From the IMG/VR virus record IMGVR_UViG_3300028025_006304, positions 1 through 64,000 of that record: a stretch of 64,000 bases of DNA. One strand, written 5' to 3'. The translations under genes and the position numbers were made by a program. Each line of letters begins with the position of its first letter. Position 1 is the first letter of the stretch. This document shows, in pieces, positions 37,737-46,199 of the stretch. The notes beneath the pieces are model-generated. The model ran no database searches, had not been told where the DNA came from, and was given only the letters and a program-made list of their open reading frames with translations. This stretch comes from a virus.

Positions 37737-38589
37737 GGGCTGATTTAAGTTCTTCTACAAGTTCACAGTATTGGAGTAAATCAACTATATTTTCGTTTTT
37801 AATAGGTTGATTTTTTTCTATCTCAACTATAAGAGGTAACACTTCATTTAACTTAATTTGAACAGCTTTATCTAATATAGTATTGCTAATAATAGCTAAC
37901 TCTTCTTTAAGTTGTTGGATTCTATTATTATAGAATGTTCTTAATTTAGGGGTAGAATCAACTGATGTAATAAATTCTTTTAATATTTCTTTTTGTGAAG
38001 GATATAAATCAGAATATTTACCATTAAATTTCTCTAATAGAATTTTATAAGTTAACATTCTTACATCCTTATCGTATGTTTGAAATTCTTCTAAAACCTC
38101 GTCTTTTACTTTTTCTGGGTTAACTGGTCCAAGTGTAAGGTGTTCTAAAATGCTATACTTATTAGCTACAATTTGATCAGGGTTGATCATCTCTATTGAG
38201 CTTTGTGCCTCAATTAGTGTATAAAAAGCAGCTTGTGTTTTATAGTTAGGAAGTTTTGTTTTAAAAAACTCATCTAAATTATAGTGCTTTTTAATCTCAT
38301 TGATAAGATTATATTTTTCTCTTTTAAGAGTTTTTTTATTAAGCTTTTTAGATGACTCTAATAGAGTTTGGATAAGTAAATTAGAACGAGATTCGTTTAT
38401 TTTTTTACTCTTAGTTAAGGTCTCGTATAATTTAAGTTCTTTACCTAATTCGCTTTTAACAAAAAATTTCTTAATAATATTTAATGCGGGTGATTGATTA
38501 CCATTGAGGGTGTCAGCTGTTACTTGGCGTACCAGTAATTCAAATAGAATACCAGTATTTTTATACTTTGAATGTTTTATTAAAGACAT
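37720..38589 (-). CDS. Conserved helical head-region protein, unknown
   Basis: A 289-residue all-helical protein starting MSLIKHSKYKNTGILFELLV. The motif KNTGILFELLVRQVT recurs in marine T4-like phages beside the portal gene. No enzyme motif. Probably an assembly factor or core protein. Confidence 0.65.
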   Translation of the reverse strand: MSLIKHSKYKNTGILFELLVRQVTADTLNGNQSPALNIIKKFFVKSELGKELKLYETLTKSKKINESRSNLLIQTLLESSKKLNKKTLKREKYNLINEIKKHYNLDEFFKTKLPNYKTQAAFYTLIEAQSSIEMINPDQIVANKYSILEHLTLGPVNPEKVKDEVLEEFQTYDKDVRMLTYKILLEKFNGKYSDLYPSQKEILKEFITSVDSTPKLRTFYNNRIQQLKEELAIISNTILDKAVQIKLNEVLPLIVEIEKNQPIKNENIVDLLQYCELVEELKSAHGLSI

Positions 38590-38595
38590 ATTAAT

Positions 38596-39246
38596 TTATT
38601 TATATTGCCATTTATATCCGTATGCTGTTTTCCTTTTACCACTACAACACTCACATATAGCTCCACTATGTTTACTTAAAGATAAACTTGCTGAAAGCAT
38701 TGAATCAAATTCGGTTATAAAATTATTATTAAGGTCTAATTGAATTATTTTTTTTCTTTTAGGTGAGGGTTTACCAATTTTTGAAAGACGTATTTTTTCA
38801 TTTCTTTCTTTGTTATTAATTAACCAAGGTAAAGTTCCTCTTTTTTTTCCTTTTCTACTCAAAGATTGGGAAATTTTCCACTTTAAACTTTTGGGTTGTT
38901 TTGCGGATGCACTTTTTTTAGATTTTGTTTCTAATGTGTCTTTAACTCCTTTTTTCCCTTCACCTCCATTAGTTAAGTTAACTAAACTCCCTTCATGTAA
39001 ATCTTTTCTACCATAAAGTAATATAAATTCAATTTCTTTTTGACATGCTTCATTCCAAGAAAGATCATTTAAAATTATATCAACTTTATAAGAAGTTTTA
39101 TTAGTAACATTATACCAATATTGATTTCGATTAACCACTTCATTAGCTCTTTTATATAAACCTATTTTAGAGGGTAAATCTTCTCCTATCCCTACATAAA
39201 ATGGAGAGTTAGTATCTAATCTAATATGTCTGTAAATATAAGCCAT
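38596..39246 (-). CDS. GIY-YIG homing endonuclease with NUMOD domain
   Basis: A 216-residue protein. The GIY-YIG-type start MAYIYRHIRLD then FYVGIG and KEIEFILLYGR (Glu) form the nuclease domain. After a basic helix-rich linker, IIQLDLNNNFITEFDSMLSA then GAICECCSGKRKTAYGYKWQ is a NUMOD1-like DNA-binding repeat. A freestanding mobile nuclease inserted directly downstream of the portal gene. Confidence 0.85.
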   Translation of the reverse strand: MAYIYRHIRLDTNSPFYVGIGEDLPSKIGLYKRANEVVNRNQYWYNVTNKTSYKVDIILNDLSWNEACQKEIEFILLYGRKDLHEGSLVNLTNGGEGKKGVKDTLETKSKKSASAKQPKSLKWKISQSLSRKGKKRGTLPWLINNKERNEKIRLSKIGKPSPKRKKIIQLDLNNNFITEFDSMLSASLSLSKHSGAICECCSGKRKTAYGYKWQYK

Positions 39247-39249
39247 TTA

Positions 39250-39259
39250 TTATAAATAT
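39250..39259 (-). promoter_or_regulatory. ATATTTATAA junction motif
   Basis: Full-match 10-mer ending 3 nt before the endonuclease ATG (39246); it sits between it and the portal stop. Confidence 0.35.
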
Positions 39260-39269
39260 ATTAAGATAT

Positions 39270-41159
39270 TTAATCAGTCAAATTAGACTCATCTAATAAC
39301 GATTCTTTAGCTTTATCGCTTTGAAATACTAGTTTCTTGTGAAGACCCTCTAATAATGTTCTATTTTTAGATAATTCGATTTTAGTAGTCTCTAATGCTA
39401 GAGGTGAACCACCTTTAAATTGAGTTCTACCTGTACTTTCTTGGTCGTCGTTTTTCATATCTTTTCTACCTAAACGATCTCTACCCAATGCGTTATCCTG
39501 AGTGTTTATGTTAGATGCTTTTTCTTTAGGGCGACCTAATTCAGCTTTTTCATCATATCCATCAGGTAATGAATTATCAGCATACCTTTCTCTTCCATAT
39601 AAGGAAGCTAGATCGTGTGGTGTTCCGTATGAACGTCCTGTCTCAAGGGGATCATTACCTTCTTCAGCTATTTGAGTATTACGGAATGCGCGTTTTTGGT
39701 CTTGGATGATCAAATCTCGATATTCATCGTATTGGTCCTGGCTGAATTGGAATACGTTATCATAAATCCAATCGGATGGGATGATTTTAGTATCCAACAT
39801 ATCTTTAGCTAGGGCTACTTTTTCTTTTAGTAGTGCAACTTTTTCTTGCTCTGCAATAATTGAAGGAGTAGTTAACTTAAGTTCAAAGTTTGTTAATTGC
39901 TCACCGTCATACCCCTGTGAGTATAGGTGTACTAAAGCAATCTTGTATAGCTCAGATAATAAGATTCGTTGAATACGATCAATAGTGCGAGCAAAACGAA
40001 TATCTTCAGCAGCTAACGTAGCTTTACCAGTTAAGTCTTTTTCATAGCCCATGAACGCTTTAGGTACTTTAAGGGCAGCAAATAGTTTATCTCTTAGGTA
40101 AGCTACGTCTTCGATACCATTGTATTCTAGACCTTTTGTAGTGTCGATTTTAGTTGCAGTATCATTACCTCTTACTGGGATGTAGAAATCCTCAAGTAGG
40201 TTCTGCATGTTGTATTTTAAGTTATATTCACCTGTTTTCTCATCCATCAATGGAGTTTTCTTCATTGTGTTGATAGTTTTCTGCATAAATGCATCAACCT
40301 CTTGTGGTGGGATATTACCTACGTTAATGTAGAAAATACGTTTTTCTGGAGCGCGAGCAATTCTGTGGATAAGCATCGCATCTTCCATTAACACGTATTG
40401 CTTAAATAAGCGACGTCCTGGCTCAAGATATGAACGACCATAAGGAAGATAGTTTACATCTGTTAATAAGCGGAAGTGAGCTACCTCGTAGTTATCAAAT
40501 ACAATCTGATTTTCGGATGGTTTGGTATTTGGAGTAGCATAGTAACCTGAACCACCTGTATAGTAACCATCGGGAGAATAAAGGAACTGAACCTTTGCTG
40601 GGTTTTCCATATCAAAGTTTTCGCGTCTTTGAATATGGTATGCTGTGTATGGGATTACGTTATATACACCAAACTTTTCTGCGATCTCTAGCTTTAAGAA
40701 GAAATCACCATATTTACACATTTGACGAACCCAAGACCAGAGGTTGAATTCAATGTTAAGTACATCGTAGAATAGATTGTAAAGGATTTTTTGAATATCA
40801 TCGTCGCTACTTCTAATTTGAAGTACCTCTCCCATATCGTTTTTTAATGTACATTCATCCGAGATAATATCAAGGGCAGAAGCTACAATAGCGTCTGTAT
40901 CCATCACATCATAATCACTATAAAGATAAGTTCTTAGATACTGGTATTGTATATTAAATTGTGAACCTAAAAGAGATGTAGAGGCTGGGTTAGTGTAGAT
41001 TTTTCCAAATCTGTCTACCAGAGAATTTGTTTGAAATTCACCACTGGTTTGAATATGATCAGTATCAACTACTTTTAGCTGATTGCCTCCTTCATTCCTG
41101 ATGACAACATCAGTTGAAAAGAGTCTTCTTAATCTTGAAAATAAACTAGTATCAGCCAT
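39270..41159 (-). CDS. Portal protein (gp20-like)
   Basis: A 629-residue protein of the gp20 portal family. Typical segments are YDVMDTDAIVASALDIISDE, WVRQMCKYGDFFLKLEI, YLPYGRSYLEPGRRLFKQY, EDAMLIHRIARAPEKRIFYI and DVAYLRDKLFAALKVPKAFM. Twelve copies form the ring through which DNA enters. It follows the terminase gene with a short gap, the T4 order. Confidence 0.95.
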   Translation of the reverse strand: MADTSLFSRLRRLFSTDVVIRNEGGNQLKVVDTDHIQTSGEFQTNSLVDRFGKIYTNPASTSLLGSQFNIQYQYLRTYLYSDYDVMDTDAIVASALDIISDECTLKNDMGEVLQIRSSDDDIQKILYNLFYDVLNIEFNLWSWVRQMCKYGDFFLKLEIAEKFGVYNVIPYTAYHIQRRENFDMENPAKVQFLYSPDGYYTGGSGYYATPNTKPSENQIVFDNYEVAHFRLLTDVNYLPYGRSYLEPGRRLFKQYVLMEDAMLIHRIARAPEKRIFYINVGNIPPQEVDAFMQKTINTMKKTPLMDEKTGEYNLKYNMQNLLEDFYIPVRGNDTATKIDTTKGLEYNGIEDVAYLRDKLFAALKVPKAFMGYEKDLTGKATLAAEDIRFARTIDRIQRILLSELYKIALVHLYSQGYDGEQLTNFELKLTTPSIIAEQEKVALLKEKVALAKDMLDTKIIPSDWIYDNVFQFSQDQYDEYRDLIIQDQKRAFRNTQIAEEGNDPLETGRSYGTPHDLASLYGRERYADNSLPDGYDEKAELGRPKEKASNINTQDNALGRDRLGRKDMKNDDQESTGRTQFKGGSPLALETTKIELSKNRTLLEGLHKKLVFQSDKAKESLLDESNLTD

Positions 41160-41173
41160 TTTTTACTTTATTA

Positions 41174-41183
41174 TTATAAATAT
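41174..41183 (-). promoter_or_regulatory. ATATTTATAA intergenic motif
   Basis: Ends 14 nt before the portal ATG (41159) and overlaps the terminase stop; continues TAATAAAG. Confidence 0.35.
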
Positions 41184-42748
41184 TAAAGGAGCCAACGGAG
41201 GTCTTCCTGTTGATTACCTATTTTTTGTGTATAGGGATTTTGGACAGCATTACCTGAATATGCCCCTCCGTGTGATTTTGTCATTCCGTTTAAAGCAGCT
41301 CTAGTCATATCAAGCCCTTGCTGTTGGAATTTAAGTGAGGTATCTCTTAAAAGCATTCCGATACCAAACGACATTACTAAATCATCGTTATATCCACTTT
41401 GTGCCTCTGGTCTACCATTTTTCCAAATGAATACTTTCATTTCCTCTAGTAAACGTTTTGAGTGAATCGTTACAGAACGATCACCAACATATTCTCTAAA
41501 CTTATTTACCACAAGTGGTCTGGTTTTTAGTGACATTGTAAAACCAGGAGTTAAATTGTTACCATTTTCATATCGGTTAAAATACGACTCGGCTGTCACT
41601 AAGTCACTCTTAGGTGACTGGTAGAAGTTCTGATAACCGCGTTCTATAACAGTCTCTATTGTTGCCCAACCTATTGAAGCATTTTCTATTACTAATAAAG
41701 CATTATTGTATTCGGAGGCTAACCCTACTAGAAAATGTCCAAATTCTTTTGGCGATAATTGCCCCTTATATTCTGCAACTTGAGTGTTTGTTTCGATATC
41801 GAGTATGTGGGCAGCAGAAAAGTCTCTACCATCACCTCGAGCCACGTCGGCTACAACCATGTAATCTCGCGAATAATCAGCGGGTTGCCAAACCCATAGG
41901 TTCTTATCTGCCCCGCGTCTTTCAACCGGTTCTTTAACGGTAGTTTGGGCTATAAATTCGATCCATTCGGAATAGAATACCGTTTCTCCTGAGGTACTAA
42001 AATCACAGTCACATTCCTGTGCTGCCATTCTAGGATCACCTAATAATTCATCTTGTTTCTTTCTCCAAGCTTCATCCCTCTCTGGGTGGACATACCATGG
42101 TAACTTGATAGGTAAAAAGTCGTTCTCTGCTGCTTCCGCTTTCACCCACGTCTGGTGAAACCAGTTTCCAGTTCCATAAGGTGTTGAAAGTACTATTGCT
42201 CCACCACCCGTGGCAAGTGTTTGTTGTGCTGATGCCCATGTTTCTGCTACGTTATCGATAAAAGCAGCCTCGTCAATTACTAGCAGAGATACTGCTTCTG
42301 AACGTGCTGCGTCGGTATTAGAGGATTTTGCTTTAACTTGTGATCCGTTTGCTAGTTTTAAACTCAAACGGTTGTTTTCTATTTCTTTTACTTTAAGCCA
42401 GGAAGGTAAGTTATCGTACATGAAACGAACCTTGGTAACCATGTTTTTAGCTGTCTCCTGAGTGGTTGCAAGACACAACACGTTTTTGTCTTTATGGAAG
42501 GTCATTAACCACAAAGAATAGCTAGCAGCTAGAGTTGATATACCTAGCTGCCTGGATTTTAAAACAATAGAGTATGGGTTATCTCTCCATAAATGGAGTA
42601 CCTTTTCCTGGAATGGGAATAGGTTAAAAGTGATCCTACCGCGTTGTGGGTGTTGGATATAACAGTATTTACGCATGAAGTGGCCCGGGTCTTGGGCGCA
42701 CTTAATGTATTCCTGTTGAATTATTTGTCTTAAATCTTGATCACTCAT
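41183..42748 (-). CDS. terL: Terminase large subunit (gp17-like)
   Basis: A 521-residue packaging motor. Walker A-like SRQLGIST (65-72) and Walker B LLVIDEAAFI (Asp159-Glu160) form the ATPase; the coupling motif is IVLSTPYGTGN. The RNase H-like nuclease begins YMVVADVARGDGRDFSA (Asp301, Asp309) and continues to GYNDDLVMSFGIGML (Asp for metal). No small terminase was recognised in the window. Confidence 0.96.
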   Translation of the reverse strand: MSDQDLRQIIQQEYIKCAQDPGHFMRKYCYIQHPQRGRITFNLFPFQEKVLHLWRDNPYSIVLKSRQLGISTLAASYSLWLMTFHKDKNVLCLATTQETAKNMVTKVRFMYDNLPSWLKVKEIENNRLSLKLANGSQVKAKSSNTDAARSEAVSLLVIDEAAFIDNVAETWASAQQTLATGGGAIVLSTPYGTGNWFHQTWVKAEAAENDFLPIKLPWYVHPERDEAWRKKQDELLGDPRMAAQECDCDFSTSGETVFYSEWIEFIAQTTVKEPVERRGADKNLWVWQPADYSRDYMVVADVARGDGRDFSAAHILDIETNTQVAEYKGQLSPKEFGHFLVGLASEYNNALLVIENASIGWATIETVIERGYQNFYQSPKSDLVTAESYFNRYENGNNLTPGFTMSLKTRPLVVNKFREYVGDRSVTIHSKRLLEEMKVFIWKNGRPEAQSGYNDDLVMSFGIGMLLRDTSLKFQQQGLDMTRAALNGMTKSHGGAYSGNAVQNPYTQKIGNQQEDLRWLL

Positions 42749-42752
42749 AACT

Positions 42753-43172
42753 TTATAGTAGGAATATTAGGGTTACCCCTACAATCCCGGTTCCTAAACC
42801 TAACGCTGCCCCTTTCCAGAAATTGGATCCTTTTTCTCGTTTAAGGGCTTGTATTTCATCGTTTTTTAATCGTATTTGTAAATCTTTTTCTTTAACAATT
42901 CCTTTGCAATCATTTAGACGACCAACATTATTTTCATACTCTTGCTCTCTAATGGCCATCAATTTACGAAGGTTTTCAATGTCACGCAAGTAACTTTGCT
43001 TTTCTTGTTGACAAAAATCACCTGTTTCTAGATCAACCATAATCTGGCGAACTATAGATTCAGGAAAGCATATTAACGTATCGCCATTAATGACTGTAAC
43101 GCTTTGAGAAATAGCCGGGAAGCTCATCAGTAGAAAGCTTGCCAAGCTCAGCCATTTTTTTATCGTATTCAT
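42753..43172 (-). CDS. Secreted protein with C-terminal membrane anchor, spanin-like partner
   Basis: A 139-residue protein with a signal peptide (MNTIKKWLSLASFLLMSFP, likely cut near AIS-QS), a coiled coil (~60-115) and a C-terminal membrane segment (AALGLGTGIVGVTLIFLL). There is no lipobox Cys. VTVINGDTLICF is a recurring text in Bacteroidota phage proteins. It overlaps the upstream TM/coiled-coil gene by 86 nt in another frame, the arrangement of Rz/Rz1 pairs, so a role in outer-membrane disruption at lysis is plausible but unproven. Confidence 0.6.
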   Translation of the reverse strand: MNTIKKWLSLASFLLMSFPAISQSVTVINGDTLICFPESIVRQIMVDLETGDFCQQEKQSYLRDIENLRKLMAIREQEYENNVGRLNDCKGIVKEKDLQIRLKNDEIQALKREKGSNFWKGAALGLGTGIVGVTLIFLL

Positions 43173-43443
43173 TTTTTGCTCTTTTACGTCGTTTTTCTTC
43201 TTTGTGAAGTTCTACTAAAACAGAATCTGCTTGTAAACGTAGTTTTACGTTTACTGTTTCTAGAGAGTCGGAATGGTCCTCTAGTTTTTTAATTCTAGTC
43301 TCGCTTTCGATTCGTTGCTGTTTCAATTGTTGTTGAAATGCCTTTTTATATGTGTTGGGCATCATGAACATTTGAAAAAGGATAACCCCCAGCAAAGTGA
43401 TTATCACCAATAGCTGGGGGTTCTTTTTAATTAAAGATAGCAT
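43087..43443 (-). CDS. Inner-membrane spanin-like protein
   Basis: A 118-residue protein with one N-terminal membrane segment (LLVIITLLGVILFQMFM), then a long charged coiled coil (to ~95) and a short end LSTDELPGYFSKRY. This matches the build of i-spanins, which span the periplasm during lysis. The next gene starts inside it. Its start is TAATG-coupled. No endolysin or holin is next to it. Confidence 0.6.
   Translation of the reverse strand: MLSLIKKNPQLLVIITLLGVILFQMFMMPNTYKKAFQQQLKQQRIESETRIKKLEDHSDSLETVNVKLRLQADSVLVELHKEEKRRKRAKNEYDKKMAELGKLSTDELPGYFSKRYSH
43384..43422 (+). terminator. Terminator-like hairpin, plus orientation, inside a gene
   Basis: A 10-bp perfect stem (AACCCCCAGC with GCTGGGGGTT) around a 19-base loop lies within codons 8-20 of the spanin-like gene. 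On the plus strand it is followed by CTTTTTAATT, as in a rho-independent terminator reading against the genes. On the minus strand no T-run follows. It might instead fold in the mRNA and affect translation. Confidence 0.35.
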
Positions 43444-44243
43444 TATTTTAACTTAGCTATAGCTGCATCAATAGCAGGCTTAGCTTTTGCCCATTCAGCA
43501 GCGTATTGTTCTTGGTCTAATACACGGTTAGCAGCATCTACAATACCTTTGTCTCTTAAACCTTTTAAGAATGCTTTAACCATTTTGGTTTTTTCTTGTT
43601 GGCGTAGTTGAGAGATTTTGCTTTTCTCTACTTTACCACCTGAGCTAGCAAGTGATCTTAGTTCAGCATCAGATGGGCCTTCTTTATCGTCAGCGTAGTA
43701 TTTTCTCTCGTCACCCATTTTGAATGTCTTTTGTGATGCTTTTTTAGCAGCAGCAGACATTTTTGGAGTAGCTGATTTTGGACGACCACGCATTCCTGGT
43801 TCTTTTGGTTCTGCTGCTGGTTTATTTGGGTCTGCTTTTCTACCACGTTGCCCAACTTCTCTTTCGCCTTTTACTAGGTCGATAAATTTATTAAGTTGGT
43901 TATCGAATAGATCATCGTCTGGTCCTAAAGCAGCTTGAACGTCATCGTCGGCTTTAATAGCCTTACGAATATCTTTCTTTTCAGCTTCTTTGTTTTTTTC
44001 AATTACTTTTTCAATTGCGGCTTTTAATTCACCAGCAATTTTAGCCATCTCGTTAAGAGCTTCCTCTTCTTCTAAAGGTTGAATCTTAGCTCCTGCTTTT
44101 GTAAGATCAACTTTTTCTTGACGAGAAAGAGCTTGCACTGCTGTTCCGCCTTTGGGTCCAGTTATTGTGCTTACCTCTTCAGCCTCGTTAAGCTCACTTA
44201 CAATCATTTCACGAATAGCTCTTTTTAATTCAGATATTTTCAT
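43443..44243 (-). CDS. Putative internal capsid protein with leader (class II)
   Basis: A 266-residue charged protein. I use the ATG at 44243 rather than a TTG three codons earlier. The leader MKISELKRAIREMIVSELNE is a basic amphipathic helix ending in L-N-E (18-20) followed by Ala. The rest alternates acidic helix (to ~115), a disordered basic region (GRKADPNKPAAEPKEPGMRG) and a C-terminal helical domain (WAKAKPAIDAAIAKLK). Nucleic-acid association is possible. No enzyme motif. Confidence 0.7.
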   Translation of the reverse strand: MKISELKRAIREMIVSELNEAEEVSTITGPKGGTAVQALSRQEKVDLTKAGAKIQPLEEEEALNEMAKIAGELKAAIEKVIEKNKEAEKKDIRKAIKADDDVQAALGPDDDLFDNQLNKFIDLVKGEREVGQRGRKADPNKPAAEPKEPGMRGRPKSATPKMSAAAKKASQKTFKMGDERKYYADDKEGPSDAELRSLASSGGKVEKSKISQLRQQEKTKMVKAFLKGLRDKGIVDAANRVLDQEQYAAEWAKAKPAIDAAIAKLK

Positions 44244-44264
44244 CTCTAACAAATTATGATTTTC

Positions 44265-44274
44265 TTATAAATAT
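44265..44274 (-). promoter_or_regulatory. ATATTTATAA intergenic motif
   Basis: Ends 21 nt before the ATG at 44243 and overlaps the stop of the kinase gene. Confidence 0.35.
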
Positions 44275-44807
44275 CACAAAGAAAGTGCCTCTTTAACCTG
44301 TTTAATACGATTTTCAGTAGTTCCTGAGATGCTATGAAAATTTTGCATTCGATGTTTGTTTGACTTAATAAGGTTATTAATTGTAAAATCAATCAAGTTA
44401 CGATATTCAAGATCTGTCTCACGTACACCATTATTTTCCATCTCTACACCTTCAGGAGATACATAGAAAATATGATCATATTCTGAGATAAGATTGCGAG
44501 CAAAATCAGTAAATGCCTCTTTATCAATATAGTTCATTGTTTTAGATGCCATAGCAAACGCCATTACATCAATCACAGTGCGGTCTGTGATAATATTTTC
44601 TTGCATTAGCTCGCCAGAACGTTCAGCCAAAAACACAATTTGACCTTTTAATGTTGAATCAGTATTCAATGGAATACCTAACCCCATCAAATACTTTGAA
44701 CGTTCTGTTCTAAAAGTATAGTTTTTAAATTCAGGCAATTTTTTCAATGCATTTACAAGTGTAGTTTTGCCTACTGATTGGGTACCACAAAGTCCGATAC
44801 GGGCCAT
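44274..44807 (-). CDS. NadR-like P-loop kinase (AAA_28)
   Basis: A 177-residue nucleotide kinase: Walker A GTQSVGKT (8-15), TERSKYLMGLGIP, and IITDRTVIDVMAFA (Walker B/LID-type). This is the family of NadR C-terminal ribosylnicotinamide kinases and other AAA_28 kinases. It could phosphorylate nicotinamide riboside in NAD salvage; the substrate cannot be read from sequence. A separate NMNAT-like domain is encoded at 54959-57493. Confidence 0.8.
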   Translation of the reverse strand: MARIGLCGTQSVGKTTLVNALKKLPEFKNYTFRTERSKYLMGLGIPLNTDSTLKGQIVFLAERSGELMQENIITDRTVIDVMAFAMASKTMNYIDKEAFTDFARNLISEYDHIFYVSPEGVEMENNGVRETDLEYRNLIDFTINNLIKSNKHRMQNFHSISGTTENRIKQVKEALSL

Positions 44808-44813
44808 ATTTTT

Positions 44814-45488
44814 TTAGTTTTTATTTTTATTTCTATTTCCTATTTGATTATTATATCCAAAGGATTTTGCTATTTCTGAGGTTTTGAATAAGGGTTGGGT
44901 GTTGGTGTAATGGAAAGCTTTTTTTTGTTCTTTTTCTTGTGTCAAATCAAATTTAGTACATGCTATAATATGATCAATTTCCCATACTAATCCATAATTC
45001 TCCCAATTCATCTCAGGTAAAAAAAGTTGTTCAAGGTATTGTTTATAAAAATCTAATTCACAACCTAAATATTCTAAGGTTTTTTGGGATTTTTTTCCTT
45101 TTCCTTTTCGTAAAGCTTGATATATTCTATTTCTCATATTAGAGAAGGAAGCATAAAATATATCATTTTTCTTTTTATTGGATATCCAACGATTTATAGA
45201 TAATTGAATTTTTTCTTTATTATTTTTTCTATACTCTACATGATAGTTTGATACTTTATCTTTATTTTGGGTATACCATTGTTTTTGATATTCCAATACT
45301 TGGGTTTTATTTTTTTCTTGATATTGTTTAGTTTTATCTAACAAAATCTCTCTATTATTTTTATACCTTTCAGTATCATAGGATTTTTTACATTCTTTAC
45401 ATTCAAAAACAAAACCATCCTTAGAGTTTTTATTCTTAGAAAATTTAGATAATTCTTTTGTTTCTTTACATTTTTTACATAATTTCAT
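44814..45488 (-). CDS. HNH endonuclease with zinc ribbon, second copy
   Basis: A 224-residue paralogue of the gene at 31470. The Cys4/Cys7/Cys30/Cys33 spacing is identical, followed by a long basic helical linker and an HNH domain (WEIDHIIACTKFDL, Asp172-His173; HYTNTQPLFK, Asn197). Lower GC than its neighbours, dominated by Lys/Asn codons, suggesting recent arrival. It sits between a kinase and a cupin gene. Confidence 0.87.
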   Translation of the reverse strand: MKLCKKCKETKELSKFSKNKNSKDGFVFECKECKKSYDTERYKNNREILLDKTKQYQEKNKTQVLEYQKQWYTQNKDKVSNYHVEYRKNNKEKIQLSINRWISNKKKNDIFYASFSNMRNRIYQALRKGKGKKSQKTLEYLGCELDFYKQYLEQLFLPEMNWENYGLVWEIDHIIACTKFDLTQEKEQKKAFHYTNTQPLFKTSEIAKSFGYNNQIGNRNKNKN

Positions 45489-45503
45489 AATAATGTCTTT
45501 TTA

Positions 45504-45513
45504 TTATAAATAT
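45504..45513 (-). promoter_or_regulatory. ATATTTATAA intergenic motif
   Basis: Ends 15 nt before the HNH ATG (45488), continuing TAAAAAGAC. Confidence 0.4.
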
Positions 45514-45530
45514 TGTAAAAAAACCTATTT

Positions 45531-45875
45531 TCATACTCTTCCGTAATTATCTTCTAGTCTTACAATATCGTCCTCTCCAAAGTAAGTGCCGGTTTGGACC
45601 TCGATAAAGATACAATCTTCATCACCTGTGTTCCAAATTCGATGTTTAGCTCCTTTTGGAATATATATAGCCTCTCCAGCCTCTCTATTAAAATCATAGT
45701 CGTCAATAGTGATGGTTACTTCACCTTGAATGATTACCCAACGCTCAGAACGGTGGTAATGATATTGGTAAGATAATTTTTCTCCAGGTTTTACAACTAT
45801 CTCCTTGACTTTACATATAGGGGTCTCGTGTAGTACTGTAAATTGACCCCAAGGACGTTCTTCAGTATACTTCAT
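45531..45875 (-). CDS. Cupin, mannose-6-phosphate isomerase type
   Basis: A 114-residue single-domain cupin. RPWG (7-10) and the metal motif YQYHYHRSERWVIIQGEV (His39, His41, Glu44) with KGAKHRIWN (His78) match the C-terminal isomerase domain of GDP-mannose pyrophosphorylase/phosphomannose isomerase proteins. I use ATG 45875; a longer GTG start would overlap the previous gene. It may supply mannose-type sugar nucleotides or have another role. Confidence 0.82.
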   Translation of the reverse strand: MKYTEERPWGQFTVLHETPICKVKEIVVKPGEKLSYQYHYHRSERWVIIQGEVTITIDDYDFNREAGEAIYIPKGAKHRIWNTGDEDCIFIEVQTGTYFGEDDIVRLEDNYGRV

Positions 45876-45876
45876 A

Positions 45877-46149
45877 TTAGAAACGAGTTGTTCCACGCAT
45901 TGATGGGTTCTTGTACCATGGCAAACCTTCACGATCTTTCAATGTTTCTTTCCATTGATCTTTTGTCAGTTTATTACCATACAAGTAATATTCTTCTTTG
46001 TGTTCTGAATCTACCTCGAATGGTTGGATTGCTGGGCCATCCCAGTTATGGTATTTCCAAGCCTCACTACCATTTTCTTGAAACAAGTAGTGTTTAGCAC
46101 CTTTGTTGGTCATAACTCGTTCCTCGTAGATTCGTTGCTTTTTAGACAT
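45877..46149 (-). CDS. Small protein, unknown
   Basis: A 90-residue protein with a pattern WDGPAIQPFE then EYYLYGNKLTKDQWKE, seen in short phage proteins with a W.GPA....YYL.G repeat like MORN. One base from the cupin start. Function unknown. Confidence 0.65.
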   Translation of the reverse strand: MSKKQRIYEERVMTNKGAKHYLFQENGSEAWKYHNWDGPAIQPFEVDSEHKEEYYLYGNKLTKDQWKETLKDREGLPWYKNPSMRGTTRF

Positions 46150-46199
46150 ATATTTTATTTTTCGTGTAATATAATAAAAAGAATTAGATAAGTCAAATT

